DNA from: Gammaproteobacteria bacterium | GTDB lineage: Bacteria > Pseudomonadota > Gammaproteobacteria > Thiomicrospirales > Thiomicrospiraceae | Direction: 5' to 3' | Length of the DNA: 5,754 nt | NCBI GenBank assembly: GCA_013153955.1 | Contig: JAADDM010000176.1 | Location: 1-5,754, forward strand | In this document: in pieces, positions 5,079 to 5,754 of the stretch | Layout of the letters: the number at the start of each line of letters is the position of its first letter | Position numbering within the stretch: the first letter of the stretch is position 1 | The notes under the pieces: generated by a model | Told to the model about the DNA's origin: nothing | Database searches by the model: none | What the model saw: the letters and a program-made list of their open reading frames with translations, nothing else | Program-made: the position numbers and the translations under genes

Positions 5079-5754
5079 GTGCGAAATCAAACACTATCTT
5101 TTATTATTCTATTAATGACAGGGTTTACCCTTGTGTTGGTGGCAAGCTATTTGTCGCACTTCCAATCTTGGGTATCACTTACTCAGAGTACTGATAAAAG
5201 TATTGTAGAACAACAGGTTAGTTACTCTGGAATTCGTTCTATTAGCAGTCTATCGTCTTATAGCGCATCTTCACCTGCATTAACAGAGACGAAGAAGGTT
5301 GAAAGTCAGTTTTTGGAGAGTTCGCCTAATGTAAGTTTAGGTGTCAAAAAACCAGCGCAGTCTTTAACAGGCTCCAAGCCACTTACTTTGAGTCGTGACG
5401 CTGGACTTGCCCTTAAAGACTCTTTTCCAATCGATTTTCCTGTATTTGTTGAGTATGAAGATGAGCTTTTACTCGAGTTTCCAGAATCATTCTCTTCTCA
5501 AATTGAGATTAAACGGGCAATTAGCCGAGTGTTATTGAGCTCAACAGAGATTGACCAGAATGACTTAGTTAGCTTAAAGGCCATACAAAGTCATATGAAG
5601 CCACTGTATTACAAAAAAATTCAGAATCAGTACGGGCGACCTATTCGTTATCCTGCTGCCGCTAGTCAATATGCTGACTATCTATTAAAGAATCATTCAG
5701 AAGAAATTATCGATGGTAGCCTGAAATACTTAGTTGTCCACATTCCATTAGTTG
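5079..5754 (+). CDS. Uncharacterised single-pass membrane protein (N-terminal 225 residues, cut by window end)
   Basis: An open frame runs from the GTG at 5079 through the window end without a stop, giving 225 codons plus one base. The GTG is chosen because GGAGG at 5067-5071 lies seven bases upstream. The next in-frame ATG (5115) has no ribosome site and would cut the membrane segment in half. After R-N-Q, residues about 5-25 (TLSFIILLMTGFTLVLVASYL) form one hydrophobic helix, a signal anchor or uncleaved signal. Residues about 45-100 are Ser-rich and low in complexity, like a linker. From about residue 115 the sequence looks folded, with FPIDFPVFVEYEDELLLEFP and later QNQYGRPIRYPAAASQYADY. 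The part after the helix is probably periplasmic. I recognise no family. A sensor-type extracellular domain of a signalling protein or a wall-associated enzyme are guesses, and the C-terminal half that would decide is missing. The candidate sigma-54 promoter and the position next to flgL suggest a flagellar role (inference). Confidence 0.8.
   Translation, partial: MRNQTLSFIILLMTGFTLVLVASYLSHFQSWVSLTQSTDKSIVEQQVSYSGIRSISSLSSYSASSPALTETKKVESQFLESSPNVSLGVKKPAQSLTGSKPLTLSRDAGLALKDSFPIDFPVFVEYEDELLLEFPESFSSQIEIKRAISRVLLSSTEIDQNDLVSLKAIQSHMKPLYYKKIQNQYGRPIRYPAAASQYADYLLKNHSEEIIDGSLKYLVVHIPLV

Noticed and set aside
5115..5117. In-frame ATG as the start of the last gene
   Set aside because: It has no Shine-Dalgarno sequence upstream and would remove half of the membrane helix. 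The GTG at 5079 has GGAGG at ideal distance.

Overview
This window is a stretch of a flagellar gene cluster, with every recognised gene on the + strand. It holds the 3' end of flgH (L-ring), then complete flgI (P-ring), flgJ (rod-cap, single-domain form), flgK (hook-filament junction protein 1) and flgL (junction protein 3). It ends in a gene cut off by the window edge that encodes a membrane-anchored protein I cannot identify. The Sec signal peptide on FlgI, the L-ring/P-ring pair, the gene order and the -24/-12 type promoters point to a Gram-negative, AT-rich proteobacterium. A polarly flagellated gammaproteobacterium is most likely, but this is inferred from gene content and style, and I cannot name a genus.

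Layout: flgH ends at 164. A 288-base gap (165-452) follows, holding two hairpins that look like tandem terminators (192-217 and 242-265), a good sigma-54 type promoter (346-362) and an A-rich leader of about 80 bases. flgI (453-1553), flgJ (1569-2057), flgK (2098-3951) and flgL (3974-5002) are separated by only 15, 40 and 22 bases, and each has its own Shine-Dalgarno sequence, as expected for one operon. The operon ends in a strong intrinsic terminator (5053-5078). The last gene starts at a GTG (5079) directly against this terminator and is open to the window end.

The proteins act in successive stages of flagellum assembly. FlgH and FlgI form the bushing around the rod, FlgJ caps the growing rod, and FlgK and FlgL form the junction on which the filament is built. 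The operon break between flgH and flgI therefore separates the two ring proteins and puts P-ring, rod cap and junction proteins under one apparent sigma-54 promoter.

The most interesting spot is 5034-5081. A second sigma-54-like promoter, the flgL terminator, the Shine-Dalgarno sequence of the next gene and its GTG start are stacked within 48 bases. The predicted start of transcription falls in the terminator loop, so a transcript from this promoter would lack the 5' arm of the hairpin and leave the ribosome site free, whereas read-through from flgL would bury it. Otherwise the window is a conventional flagellar locus. I see no mobile elements, CRISPR arrays, tRNA or rRNA genes.
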